Shown: positions 1 through 8,360 of the stretch, in pieces | Position numbering within the stretch: position 1 is the stretch's first letter | How the letters are laid out: each line of letters starts with the position of its first letter | Assembly (NCBI GenBank): GCA_037382065.1 | Contig: JARRQF010000091.1 | Coordinates: forward strand, 1 to 11,754 | Length of the DNA: 11,754 nucleotides | Direction: 5' to 3' | DNA from: Thiodiazotropha sp037382065 | Lineage (GTDB): Bacteria > Pseudomonadota > Gammaproteobacteria > Chromatiales > Chromatiaceae | Notes under the pieces: model-generated | The model's input: only the letters and a program-made list of their open reading frames with translations | The model's database searches: none | What the model was told of the DNA's origin: nothing | Translations under genes and position numbers: made by a program

Positions 1-141
1 CCGCCATGTGCCGCCACAAGCGTGCTATTCACGTTGTAGCGTAATTCACCCAGTAGGTGACCCTAACCATCGAAGCTATTTTCTTTAAAATCAGAAACCT
101 GTTATTAGAAGGGAGCGGTCAACTGATTTTTTTAGGTTTAA
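1..141 (+). repeat. Dispersed repeat copy A (REP-like, about 140 bases)
   Basis: This is one of three same-orientation copies of a non-coding element; the others are at 9701-9839 and from 11644 to the window end. Positions 64-125 are identical over 62 bases to 11693-11754. The head carries an imperfect hairpin (inner stem CGTG-CTATT-CACG at 21-33, outer arms CGCCACAA and TTGTAGCG). A GTAG motif and a second stem, TCACC-CAGTA-GGTGA at 46-60, follow. The AT-rich tail ends in a run of seven T and AGGTTTA. Similarity to copy B stops at about position 141, inside the stop codon region of the neighbouring minus-strand pit gene. The left edge is cut by the window, so the element may be longer. No protein-coding potential is apparent. 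Confidence 0.85.
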
Positions 142-1700
142 GGAAGCATCATGCCGCGAATCATGTAAAAGAGCAGTGCCGCCATCATGGCTGAAGTAGG
201 TACGGTAATGATCCAGGCAGCTACGATCCTCAGAAAAGCAGAGCGTTTGACCAGTTCATGGTGGTAAACCTTTTTTAGCCCCTTTCGCTCTTTCTTGGTT
301 AGCCCAGCCTTGCTCTTATGCTCTTTTAATTGTTTGAGCATGGCAGCTTTCTCTTCAATGCTCGATTTTTGAAACGCCTCCATAAAGTTCTCGACATCCT
401 CACGATCAGCACCTTGATGGTGCATCTCAATCTCCTCCACCATTCGCAGATAGTTTGTCTTTAGAAATTCACGCAGGAACCCCACACCAAAGATCGCTCC
501 TACAGCGATGTGGGTGGAACTCACAGGCAATCCAAACTGGGTCGCAATAATCACGGTGATAGCCGCAGCTAAGGCGATACAGAAGGCACGAATCTGGTCG
601 AGCTCCGTAATCTCAGAACCGACTGTACGGATGAGTTTCGGGCCGTAGAGCGCAAGACCAATGGAGATACCCAAGGCACCAACCATCATCACCCAAAGAG
701 GGATCGTCGCTTTGCTTGAAATACCACCAGTTGTTAGCGCATCATTGATGGCTGCCAAAGGCCCGATGGCATTCGCTACATCATTGGCACCATGAGCAAA
801 ACTAAGCATTGCCGCAGCAAATATCAGTGGTACAGTGAACAGCCGATTGACGCTTTTCTTATCATTTTGCAGACGCACCGTCAGGCGCTTGATCAACGGA
901 CTGACAATAAGTGTCACCAGAACTCCGGCAACACAACCAATGCCCAGAGCTGTCACTGGATCTATCTTCCAAAGCTTTTTGAACCCCTTTAAGGCTAAGT
1001 AGGTACTGAAGGCCCAAGCCATCACACCAATCAGTATCGGCACCATTCGAGTAGCGGCTCTGAGCATATCGGACTGGTAGGTAATGGTGCGCTTGATTAA
1101 ATAGAGAAATGCTGCAGCAATGATACCGCCCAAGACAGGGGATATAACCCAGCTGAGAACTATCTGGCCCATTGTTGACCAATTTGCGATATCCCAACCA
1201 CCCGCAGCAATCCCTGCGCCAAGCACCCCACCGACAATAGAGTGGGTGGTAGAGACGGGTGCACCAAGGATGGTTGCCAGATTGAGCCATAAAGCACCTG
1301 CTAACAGTGCCCCCATCATAAGCCAGATAAAGGTGTCTGTATCATTAATCAGAGCTGGATCAATAATACCCTTCTTTATGGTGCCGACCACTTCACCGCC
1401 TGCTACCAGGGCACCCATCGCTTCAAAGATCGCCGCAATCAGGATGGCGCCGGTTAAGGTGATCGCACGGGATCCAACGGCTGGGCCTACATTATTGGCC
1501 ACATCATTGGCGCCGATATTCATGGCCATGTATCCACCAATCATCCCGGCCACTACCAGCAAATGGCTGACGCTACTACTCTTAGACCCAACAAACAGCA
1601 TGATCCCCACAATAAATAGGAATGCAACACCAAGCCTCAATAATTCTTTGCGATTCACCCAGGTAGCCTGTTCAATTTCAGCAATCTTTTCGAGTTCCAT
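138..1700 (-). CDS. pit: PiT-family inorganic phosphate transporter
   Basis: An integral inner-membrane permease of 520 residues, predicted to import inorganic phosphate by cation symport. The family's twin signature is clear. GANDVANNVGPAVGSR lies at residues 63-78 and GANDVANAIGP at 304-314, and each half also has a PVS[ST]TH motif (148-153 and 392-397). This is the inverted duplication expected of PF01384. Many hydrophobic segments flank these motifs. A charged, soluble insertion of about 70 residues (roughly 415-485) precedes a last membrane segment (488-512), and the length is similar to E. coli PitA (about 500). The ATG at 1698-1700 has an AAAAGG sequence just upstream. The stop codon lies within repeat copy A. 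Its location downstream of rodZ is not the usual one. Sulfate transport (CysP-like members) is possible in this superfamily, but phosphate is more likely. Confidence 0.95.
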   Translation of the reverse strand: MELEKIAEIEQATWVNRKELLRLGVAFLFIVGIMLFVGSKSSSVSHLLVVAGMIGGYMAMNIGANDVANNVGPAVGSRAITLTGAILIAAIFEAMGALVAGGEVVGTIKKGIIDPALINDTDTFIWLMMGALLAGALWLNLATILGAPVSTTHSIVGGVLGAGIAAGGWDIANWSTMGQIVLSWVISPVLGGIIAAAFLYLIKRTITYQSDMLRAATRMVPILIGVMAWAFSTYLALKGFKKLWKIDPVTALGIGCVAGVLVTLIVSPLIKRLTVRLQNDKKSVNRLFTVPLIFAAAMLSFAHGANDVANAIGPLAAINDALTTGGISSKATIPLWVMMVGALGISIGLALYGPKLIRTVGSEITELDQIRAFCIALAAAITVIIATQFGLPVSSTHIAVGAIFGVGFLREFLKTNYLRMVEEIEMHHQGADREDVENFMEAFQKSSIEEKAAMLKQLKEHKSKAGLTKKERKGLKKVYHHELVKRSAFLRIVAAWIITVPTSAMMAALLFYMIRGMMLP

Positions 1701-1838
1701 GGTACCTTTTTACTTCAATCTAAATTTCGCAGTTGACCGGGAATATTTGATATGGAGATATGTATGGATATTATTGATAGAGATCAGCAAGAAAAAACCT
1801 GTAGGTACATTATCCTAAAAAGATCATGAACCTCTGAA

Positions 1839-2852
1839 TCACATCTGAGCTGGATCAAGAGTAAACCGGGCAACTTTACCCTTGGTAAAGGACTTTAGAT
1901 CAATAGGTTGACCATCAACACTCAATTTCACCACAGATGCGTCTCCAAAAACAATACTGAAAGGTCCATATTGACTGTTCAGTCGACGCACTGTGCCAGA
2001 ACGCATTTCACCTATGATTCTCGCGTCGCCAGCCTGATCTCTGACTTCAACCCAGCATGCTCCACTAAATTCAAAAATCAGGAATTTCGATACGCCTGGA
2101 GTATTGGTGGCAGTCTCTGGTTGTTGCTCATCTGACGGGGTAAGACCCATATCGGGCAGCTCGCTGACCATGCTTGATTCAAGTGATGTTTCGACTTGCA
2201 GTGGTTTAGCATCGAACGACTCTTGGACGGGCGCGAATGGCTTAGTAGTTAACGAAATGTCTAATTCTGGAGCTTGCTTGAGCTTTTCGGAAACTATCTC
2301 AGCCTCGGAAGTCGGTTGTGCGGTAACTTCTTGCGGTGGGGCTGTCTCTATTTGTGGTACTAGATTTTCCTGGGGAGTTTCAAGGGTCTGCTCCTTGGCG
2401 GGAATAGGCAGAGGCTCTATCAGTTCCGCTCGATTTAACCACCAAAAAATCAGCATGACCACCAGAGTAAAAAGAATTCCCCAGGTTATCAATCGTATGA
2501 TTCCATGACTACTGTGCAACGATGTAACCTGGGTATTTTTCTGTTGTGAGGGGACCGCTACGCTCTCTTCGACCGGTGGTTGCAATCTCTGATAGGAGGC
2601 GATCACAGCATCTTCATTCACGCCAAGTAAACGGGCATAGTTTCGCAAGTAGCCTTTGATAAAAACTGGCCCTGGCAATCGTTCATAATCATCCAATTCA
2701 AGGGCATTGACAGTCGGCACAGGAAGATGCAGCTGAGCCGCCACTCCAGCTATCTCAATCCTTTGGCTTTGACGTAGCTTTCTTAACTGAGAACCAGGTC
2801 CTTGATAGGAAGCTGGCGCTGTATCTTGTTCACTGTTTTTCGCGGCATTCAT
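1839..2852 (-). CDS. rodZ: Cytoskeletal protein RodZ
   Basis: A 337-residue bitopic membrane protein that links MreB filaments to the wall elongation machinery and helps set rod shape. An N-terminal Xre-type HTH_25 domain spans about residues 20-90 (LRKLRQSQRIEIAGVAAQL, then the GPVFIKGYLRNYARLLG helix typical of RodZ). One transmembrane helix lies at 118-139. A low-complexity Pro/Glu/Thr-rich periplasmic linker covers about 145-255, and a C-terminal DUF4115 beta domain spans about 256-335 (FSGACWVEVRDQAG, then a GPFSIVFGDAS-like stretch). Length matches E. coli RodZ (337). The ATG overlaps the pilW stop as ATGA, which suggests translational coupling. In most gammaproteobacteria ispG and hisS follow; here a repeat-flanked pit gene does. 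Confidence 0.93.
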   Translation of the reverse strand: MNAAKNSEQDTAPASYQGPGSQLRKLRQSQRIEIAGVAAQLHLPVPTVNALELDDYERLPGPVFIKGYLRNYARLLGVNEDAVIASYQRLQPPVEESVAVPSQQKNTQVTSLHSSHGIIRLITWGILFTLVVMLIFWWLNRAELIEPLPIPAKEQTLETPQENLVPQIETAPPQEVTAQPTSEAEIVSEKLKQAPELDISLTTKPFAPVQESFDAKPLQVETSLESSMVSELPDMGLTPSDEQQPETATNTPGVSKFLIFEFSGACWVEVRDQAGDARIIGEMRSGTVRRLNSQYGPFSIVFGDASVVKLSVDGQPIDLKSFTKGKVARFTLDPAQM

Positions 2853-3637
2853 TGCGATTTTTCTACTTTGTAGAGCTTCTGTATCTCAGGAGAATCAGGA
2901 AAGTCTTTAAGTAGCTGTTTTTTATAGTCGTTAGCTTTGGCAAAACCCTTGAGTTGTTTCTCGATCTGTACGCCTAGCCATAGTGATGCTGCTGTAGGCT
3001 GGGCCACTCCGTGATACCGCTCCAGGTAGGCTCGTGCCGAGAGGTACTTTTCCTGTTCCAGCAAGAGCACAGCCATTTGATAAAGCGCAGTAGCATATTT
3101 GGGATTTGCGGTCAGAGCTTTGCGATAAAAATTTTCGGCTTTGGCCTTGCCTCCAGTGCGCTCGATGCACAATCCGGCATTGGTCAATGCCACCCAAGGT
3201 GTGGGATAGAGTGGATTGGATAACGCCTTCTGAAAATCAGCATTCGCTTTTTCAAAATTGCCTTGGCGACAAAGATAGCTGCCCCGCGCATTGCGGATAT
3301 AGGGGTCTTGTCCATCGAGTTTTACGGCTTTATCGAAGTGCTTTCCTGCCAGGTCACGTTCGCCAAGCTGCTCATAGATAATAGCAATAACATTCTGTGC
3401 ATCGGGATAGTCGCTATCTACCTCTATGGCCTTTTTGAGCTTTTTTAGAGCCACGGCACTTTGACCATCCCGCATATAGGCCATACCCATTTCCACGTAG
3501 ATCCTGGCTGGACTATTGCTATTCTCCCGCCCAAGACTCCCTGTTGTATCATTCATTTTTTCCTGAGAGGTACAGCCCGTCAGAATAACGATAAACAATA
3601 GCAGGCTGATGTTCCAATATTCATTTCTAAATATCAT
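2849..3637 (-). CDS. pilW: Type IV pilus biogenesis lipoprotein PilW/PilF (TPR)
   Basis: A 262-residue outer-membrane lipoprotein, the pilotin-like factor that in Pseudomonas (PilF) and Neisseria (PilW) supports multimerisation of the PilQ secretin. The N-terminus is a lipoprotein signal peptide with a hydrophobic core at residues 10-20 and lipobox ILTGC, with the acylated cysteine at 22. From about residue 45 the chain is a series of TPR repeats, for example ARIYVEMGMAYMRDGQ (44-59), ALKKLKKAIEVDSDYPDA (63-80) and YRKALTANPKYATALYQMA (171-189). It overlaps rlmN upstream and rodZ downstream by four bases each (ATGA). This rlmN-pilW-rodZ order is conserved in gammaproteobacteria and supports the assignment over a generic TPR protein. 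The Shine-Dalgarno sequence is weak, consistent with coupled translation. Confidence 0.92.
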   Translation of the reverse strand: MIFRNEYWNISLLLFIVILTGCTSQEKMNDTTGSLGRENSNSPARIYVEMGMAYMRDGQSAVALKKLKKAIEVDSDYPDAQNVIAIIYEQLGERDLAGKHFDKAVKLDGQDPYIRNARGSYLCRQGNFEKANADFQKALSNPLYPTPWVALTNAGLCIERTGGKAKAENFYRKALTANPKYATALYQMAVLLLEQEKYLSARAYLERYHGVAQPTAASLWLGVQIEKQLKGFAKANDYKKQLLKDFPDSPEIQKLYKVEKSQ

Positions 3638-4758
3638 GAAATACCCTGTTTGAGATTGTCCGGTCCGTCAACACACAACTGCCGACTACTACGATCCTTA
3701 ACTTTACCAACTAATTGGCCACAGGCGGCATCAATATCCTCTCCGCGAGTTTTGCGCGTCGTAGCGATGATACCAGAGCGTTTCAGGCGCATCCGAAATA
3801 CCTCAACCTGCTCAGGAGAAGATGCCTGGTAGTCGCTTCCCGGGAAAGGATTGAAAGGAATGAGATTAACCTTCGAGGGAGTACCTTCCAAAAGACGGAT
3901 CAATGCCTTGGCATGGTGCAATGAATCATTAACACCATCAAGCATGACATATTCCCAAGTCACTTTACGCCGCTTGTCACCGCTTACGAATTCGCGGCAG
4001 GCGGGAATCAGCTCTTCCAAGGGATATTTTCGATTGATCGGTACCAAAATATCTCGTAATTCATTGCTAGGCGCATGCAACGACACAGCCAAACTGACAT
4101 CACTCACGTCGCTAAGGCGCTTGAGCGCAGGGACGATACCAGAAGTACTGATGGTCACTCGGTATTTGGAGATCATATAGGCCAGATCATCCTGCATGAT
4201 ATTCATGGCAGTAACCACTGCATCCAGATTTGCCAGCGGTTCTCCCATCCCCATCATAACCACATTACTGGGGGCTTGGCCAAGCTTGCGGCTGGCCACC
4301 CAGACTTGTCCAATGATTTCGGCAACCGAGAGGTTACGATTGAAGCCCTGTTTCGCGGTGGAGCAGAAACTGCAATCCAGGGCGCATCCCACCTGAGAAG
4401 AGACGCAAATGGTGTTACGTTCATCATCGGGGATACACACCGTTTCGATGCGTTGGCCATCTTCGAGTTCCAGAAGCCATTTGCGGGTACCATCAATCGC
4501 TGGTTGCTCAAACACTAGTTGTGGAAGCTTGACTTCAGCCTTCTCATACAACTGCTCGCGCAGACGTTTGGAAATATCGGTCATGGCGGCAAAATCAGTG
4601 ACCCCATGTTTGTGAATCCATTTGAAAACATTGCGGCCATGGAAGGCTTTGGAGCCGAGTTGGAGAAACAGCTTCTCCATCCCTTCCTGATCGAGATTCA
4701 AAAGATTGATTTTAATGGTTTCGTTAGCCAAGATAGGTGGTTCGCAAAGCTGATCCAA
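3634..4758 (-). CDS. rlmN: Dual-specificity 23S rRNA / tRNA adenine-C2 methyltransferase RlmN
   Basis: A cytoplasmic radical-SAM enzyme of 374 residues that methylates C2 of A2503 in 23S rRNA and A37 of some tRNAs. The 4Fe-4S motif CxxxCxxC is at C125, C129 and C132. The second-step cysteine C118 (NTICVSSQVGC) and the methyl-carrying cysteine C346 (DIDAACGQL) are both present, so the catalytic set is complete. Other hallmarks are GMGEPLANLD (170-179), the SLHAP motif (226-230) and the N-terminal KINLLNLDQEGM. The start is uncertain. The codon at 4756-4758 is TTG with no good Shine-Dalgarno sequence. The nearest upstream ATG (4783-4785) is out of frame, and an in-frame stop lies a little further upstream. 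The N-terminus is nevertheless about the right length for the family. The 3' end overlaps pilW by four bases. Confidence 0.97.
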   Translation of the reverse strand: MDQLCEPPILANETIKINLLNLDQEGMEKLFLQLGSKAFHGRNVFKWIHKHGVTDFAAMTDISKRLREQLYEKAEVKLPQLVFEQPAIDGTRKWLLELEDGQRIETVCIPDDERNTICVSSQVGCALDCSFCSTAKQGFNRNLSVAEIIGQVWVASRKLGQAPSNVVMMGMGEPLANLDAVVTAMNIMQDDLAYMISKYRVTISTSGIVPALKRLSDVSDVSLAVSLHAPSNELRDILVPINRKYPLEELIPACREFVSGDKRRKVTWEYVMLDGVNDSLHHAKALIRLLEGTPSKVNLIPFNPFPGSDYQASSPEQVEVFRMRLKRSGIIATTRKTRGEDIDAACGQLVGKVKDRSSRQLCVDGPDNLKQGIS

Positions 4759-4809
4759 GGAGAGGGTTCTGAAGAAAACCCATAATATTACAAAGCGTTA
4801 GTTTAAACC

Positions 4810-4827
4810 TGCCAGAGCTGGCTGGCA
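4810..4827 (-). terminator. Weak stem-loop between relA and rlmN
   Basis: A perfect 6-base inverted repeat, TGCCAG and CTGGCA, encloses a 6-base loop just after the relA stop codon (4849-4851) and before rlmN. On the minus strand it is followed by AGGTTTAAAC, not by a proper T-run, so it is a poor intrinsic terminator. It may instead protect the relA 3' end or do nothing. Whether rlmN is cotranscribed with relA or has its own promoter in this 90-base gap cannot be decided by eye; a TAATAT sequence is present, but no matching -35 box. Confidence 0.25.
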
Positions 4828-4848
4828 ATTGCGCTGAGCATCGATTGA

Positions 4849-7053
4849 TCATATGAGCCGCTTTACCATATTCACATCAGGCAGATGCTCGATTTTAGAC
4901 AGTAAACGACTAAGCTGTTTCATATCCTTCACCTCAATGGTAAAGCGCATTGTGGCGGAATCGGTCTTGCGATCACTGTTAGTATTAACTCCAATCACAT
5001 CTACATCTTCACTTGTAAGCACGGCAGAGATATCTCTGAGCAGACCTTTGCGATCGCTGGCGATCACCATAAAATCGACGGCATAATCACTCTCCTGCTG
5101 TTCGTCGCTCCAGTGAACCGAGATCAGGCGCTGTTTCTCTTCATCTGGCAGAGCACGAATATTCGGACAGTCGCGACGATGTACAGTAACACCTCGGCCC
5201 CGTGTCACATAGCCGGTGATCAGATCGTAAGGAACAGGTTTGCAACAGCGAGCAATACTGGTCATAAGGTCATCGACACCAGCTACCACCACTTCACCTT
5301 TTACCGCTGCTTGGTTGGGTGGTGTTTGAGGAATCGGCCGAGAGCGTGCTGCCGGTTTCTCTCTGCCTCCAAAACTGGCCACCTGAATAGGTGATAGGTC
5401 TCCCCTACCGATTGCAGCATAGACATCCTCACCATGCTGTAAATTATACTTTTTGGCAACTTTTTCCAGATCTGGCTTTTCACTGATCGAAAGCCTTATC
5501 ATCTCCCGATCTAATGCGGAATGCCCCATTTCGACATGGTGTTCATAATCGAGTAGTTTGAACCACTGTTTAACTTTATTACGCGCTCTAGAGCTGTGCA
5601 GATAACCCAGGTGTGGATTGATCCAGTCACGACTTGGTGTGCCGTTTTTTGCGGTCAAAACCTCAATGGTCTCGCCACTTCGAAGAGGCCGATTCAACTG
5701 CACGATATGGCCATCCACCATGGCACCACGGCATTGATGTCCGATATCAGTATGGATGGAGTAGGCAAAATCCAGAGGTGTGGAACCCACAGGCAACTCA
5801 ACCACCTTACCCTTTGGAGTGAGAACATAGATCCTAGTTGACTCCATCTCCTGATCGAAGGAATCCAGCAACGCCTCTGTCTCTGGCCCAACATCCTTCC
5901 TTTCCAACCATTGACGCATCCAGACGATACGCCGCTCGAAGTCGGCATCCTGTTTGGTATTTTCCTTGTAACGCCAGTGTGCGGCCACACCCAGCTCAGA
6001 ATGGTGGTGCATTTCATGGGTTCTGATCTGCACTTCCAGAGTCTTATCTTCTGGTCCGATGACTGCAGTATGGATGGAGCGATACAAATTGGCTTTGGGA
6101 GTAGCAATATAATCATCAAACTCACCCGGGATATGCCTCCATAGCCCATGCACAACACCCAGGGCGGCATAGCACTGTGCAACATCCTCTACCAACACCC
6201 GCACAGCACGCAGATCGAAAATCTGCTTGATATCCACAGATTTTCGCTGCATTTTACGCCAAATGCTGTAGATATGTTTTGGTCGACCGTTAATCTCTGC
6301 CTGTACCCCGGCAGCAAGAAATTTCTCCTGCAGCAGCTCGATAACTTCATGGATGAACTGCTCTCGATCAGCACGTCGGCCATCAAGCTGGCTGGCGATA
6401 CGTTTATACTCTTCTGGCTGAAGAAAGCGCAGTGTTAGATCTTCAAGCTCCCATTTGATCTGCCATATACCCAGACGATTGGCCAGGGGAGCGTAGATAT
6501 CCTGGGTCTCCTTAGCCAAACGATGGCGAAGTTCTGGCGATAGGGTACGTGCGGTGCGCATCAGATGCAGTTGTTCAGCAACTACCACCAGCACCACCCG
6601 CACATCCTCAGCGATGCCTAACAGCAGGCGGCGCAGGTTTTCTGCATGCTCTTCCTCATCCTCTGCGGATACCTCTGTCGAGAGGTCGGTGAGTTTACCA
6701 ATACGCGCCAGATCATCCACCATATGTGCGGTACTGCCACCTACCCTCTCCTCTAGTTTATCCAGCTTTACTAATGACTCATGAAGTACCCCTAACAGTA
6801 TGGCTGCTGCCACAGTTTCACGGTCCATACGCAGGCTCGCGAGTATCTCCGCAACGCTAAGTGCATGGCGTATCTGACTCTCTCCATTCAAAACCTGTCG
6901 TTCAGGATGGGCGCTTAGTGCAACCTCAACGGCCAGGCGAAAATAGTCCCTGTCATCTTGAGTAAACTCTTCGGGCAGCAAAGCCAGCCAATGCTCAATG
7001 GCCGAAGCATCGATCGTTTCGCCTTCTGGGAGACTGTTGCTGGTTGTAACCAT
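4849..7053 (-). CDS. relA: GTP pyrophosphokinase RelA, (p)ppGpp synthetase I
   Basis: A 734-residue ribosome-associated enzyme that makes pppGpp/ppGpp from ATP and GTP or GDP when uncharged tRNA enters the A site. Domains in order: a decayed HD hydrolase domain (about 55-200), in which the catalytic His-Asp of SpoT is replaced (AAILLGVLHES at 83-93); a RelA/SpoT synthetase domain (about 255-365) with RPKHIYSIWRKM and the EFDD motif at 311-314, which is typical of monofunctional RelA where bifunctional enzymes have RxKD; a TGS domain (about 405-468); a zinc-finger region with C603, C604, H625 and C629; and a C-terminal ACT domain (about 658-732). E. coli RelA is 744 residues, so the protein is full length. 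The ATG is at 7051-7053, with GGGAG 12 bases upstream. It follows the DUF1015 gene by 39 bases and probably shares its transcript. Confidence 0.97.
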   Translation of the reverse strand: MVTTSNSLPEGETIDASAIEHWLALLPEEFTQDDRDYFRLAVEVALSAHPERQVLNGESQIRHALSVAEILASLRMDRETVAAAILLGVLHESLVKLDKLEERVGGSTAHMVDDLARIGKLTDLSTEVSAEDEEEHAENLRRLLLGIAEDVRVVLVVVAEQLHLMRTARTLSPELRHRLAKETQDIYAPLANRLGIWQIKWELEDLTLRFLQPEEYKRIASQLDGRRADREQFIHEVIELLQEKFLAAGVQAEINGRPKHIYSIWRKMQRKSVDIKQIFDLRAVRVLVEDVAQCYAALGVVHGLWRHIPGEFDDYIATPKANLYRSIHTAVIGPEDKTLEVQIRTHEMHHHSELGVAAHWRYKENTKQDADFERRIVWMRQWLERKDVGPETEALLDSFDQEMESTRIYVLTPKGKVVELPVGSTPLDFAYSIHTDIGHQCRGAMVDGHIVQLNRPLRSGETIEVLTAKNGTPSRDWINPHLGYLHSSRARNKVKQWFKLLDYEHHVEMGHSALDREMIRLSISEKPDLEKVAKKYNLQHGEDVYAAIGRGDLSPIQVASFGGREKPAARSRPIPQTPPNQAAVKGEVVVAGVDDLMTSIARCCKPVPYDLITGYVTRGRGVTVHRRDCPNIRALPDEEKQRLISVHWSDEQQESDYAVDFMVIASDRKGLLRDISAVLTSEDVDVIGVNTNSDRKTDSATMRFTIEVKDMKQLSRLLSKIEHLPDVNMVKRLI

Positions 7054-7092
7054 ATTTTCTTATCGCTCCCTATGCCTGGCTCGCAATCAGAT

Positions 7093-8334
7093 TCAATCGA
7101 GCATATGACTGACCAGACCATCAGCCAGTTTAGGTTCAAACCAGGTCGATTTGGGCGGCATCACTTCGCCAGCATCCGCCACAGCCATTAGCTCTTCCAT
7201 ACGGGTAGGATAGAGTGAAAAGGCAACGGCCATTTCTCCAGAGTCAACCCGCTTTTCGAGACCTTCCAATCCGCGAATACCCCCTACAAAGTCGATGCGG
7301 GCATCTCGTCGTGGGTCACTGATACCGAGAACTGGCTCAATCAGATTATCTGCCAATAAACTGACATCCAGTCGAGCTACTGGGTCCTCTGATGGAATCT
7401 TCTCGGGATTGAGACGTAACCGATACCATTGATGATCCAGATACATACCAAATTCTGCTGGCTGTTGAGGCTTCACTGGCTGTTGGCTCGGCCTGACCTG
7501 AAAGGCCGACTCAACCTTTTCAAAAAAATCCGCTTTATCGAGTCCATTCAGATCTCTTACCACTCGATTGTAATCAAGGATCTGCATCTGATTGTGGGGA
7601 AAAATAACGCTCAGAAAATAGTTATAGGACTCCTCTCCTGTGTGGTCAGGATTAGCGGCTTTGCGTGCAGCACCAACCCTGGAGCCCGCTGCAGAACGAT
7701 GATGTCCATCTGCAACATAGAGGGCCTTCATAGCATCAAACTGTTCTGTAAGTTGTGCTACCGCCCCTTCATCATCCAACACCCAAATCTCATGACGCAC
7801 CCCATCTACAGCGGTTACATCCATATCTGGTTTGCTTTCTGATACCTGACGCAGCTGTTCATCCACAGCAGGAGCGCTAGGGTAGACCAGGAACACAGGG
7901 CCAGTCTGGGCGTTCAGAGCATCTACCTGGCGTACCCGGTCATCCTCCTTGGCGGGACGGGTGAACTCATGCTTTTTGATGCGGTTAGTGTCGTACGCTT
8001 CCACCGAAGCAGCAGCCGCCAATCCGGTCTGAACATGATCGCCCATAGTTAACCGATAAACGTAGTAGCTTGGCTTAGCATCTCGAATCAGAATAGCCTC
8101 TTTCTGCATTCTAGCCAAATTCTCAGCGGCTTTGGCGTAAACTTCTGGAGCATAGGGATCAGTACCAGGTGGAAGATCGATTTCTGGCCTCGAAATGTGC
8201 AGAAAGCTCCAGGCGCGGTCTTTTGCCATCTCCCGCGCCTCAGCCTCGTTCATCACATCGTAAGGCGGCGCGGCCACATCGGCAGCACGACCTTCAGCGG
8301 GGCGTAGTCCGGGAAAAGCTCTGATCAGCGGCAT
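7093..8334 (-). CDS. DUF1015 family protein (COG4198), function unknown
   Basis: A 413-residue cytoplasmic protein with no signal peptide or membrane segment. It has the hallmarks of the DUF1015 family: an N-terminal RAFPGLRP (5-12) and APPYDVM (22-28), KHEFTRPAKEDDR (121-133), the invariant-looking ADGHHRSAAG (208-217), and a C-terminal MPPKSTWFEPKLADGLV (392-408). Length is normal for the family. The biochemical role is not established. DGHHR resembles the nucleotide-binding motif of ParB/Srx-fold proteins, the fold of the ADP-dependent serine kinase SerK, so a small-molecule kinase or nucleotide-dependent activity is conceivable; this is inference only. The ATG at 8332-8334 has a strong GAGGAA site with a 6-base spacer, and a TATAAT box lies just upstream. 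It appears to be the first gene of a unit continuing into relA. Confidence 0.9.
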   Translation of the reverse strand: MPLIRAFPGLRPAEGRAADVAAPPYDVMNEAEAREMAKDRAWSFLHISRPEIDLPPGTDPYAPEVYAKAAENLARMQKEAILIRDAKPSYYVYRLTMGDHVQTGLAAAASVEAYDTNRIKKHEFTRPAKEDDRVRQVDALNAQTGPVFLVYPSAPAVDEQLRQVSESKPDMDVTAVDGVRHEIWVLDDEGAVAQLTEQFDAMKALYVADGHHRSAAGSRVGAARKAANPDHTGEESYNYFLSVIFPHNQMQILDYNRVVRDLNGLDKADFFEKVESAFQVRPSQQPVKPQQPAEFGMYLDHQWYRLRLNPEKIPSEDPVARLDVSLLADNLIEPVLGISDPRRDARIDFVGGIRGLEGLEKRVDSGEMAVAFSLYPTRMEELMAVADAGEVMPPKSTWFEPKLADGLVSHMLD

Positions 8335-8340
8335 GCTTGT

Positions 8341-8346
8341 TTCCTC
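8341..8346 (-). promoter_or_regulatory. Strong Shine-Dalgarno site of the DUF1015 gene
   Basis: GAGGAA on the minus strand, six bases before the ATG at 8332-8334. It fixes the start codon and is the best ribosome-binding site among the minus-strand genes from here leftwards. Confidence 0.7.
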
Positions 8347-8360
8347 ATATTTGAATAGTG

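Noticed and set aside
116..1739. 10-base inverted match CGGTCAACTG (repeat A) and CAGTTGACCG (upstream of pit) flanking pit
   Set aside because: A 10-base match between the repeat and a window of this size is expected by chance, and it does not extend further. It is not evidence for a transposon.
1120..1818. Long plus-strand open frame (232 codons) opposite pit
   Set aside because: It lies antisense to the unmistakable pit gene, has a low-complexity Pro/Ile/Ala composition and shows no domain. It is a shadow of pit.
6079..6108. NLYRSIHT in the RelA synthetase domain instead of the common NGYxSxH
   Set aside because: The middle residue is variable in the family (methionine in many Firmicutes), while the Asn, Tyr, Ser and His are kept, so this is not a broken active site.
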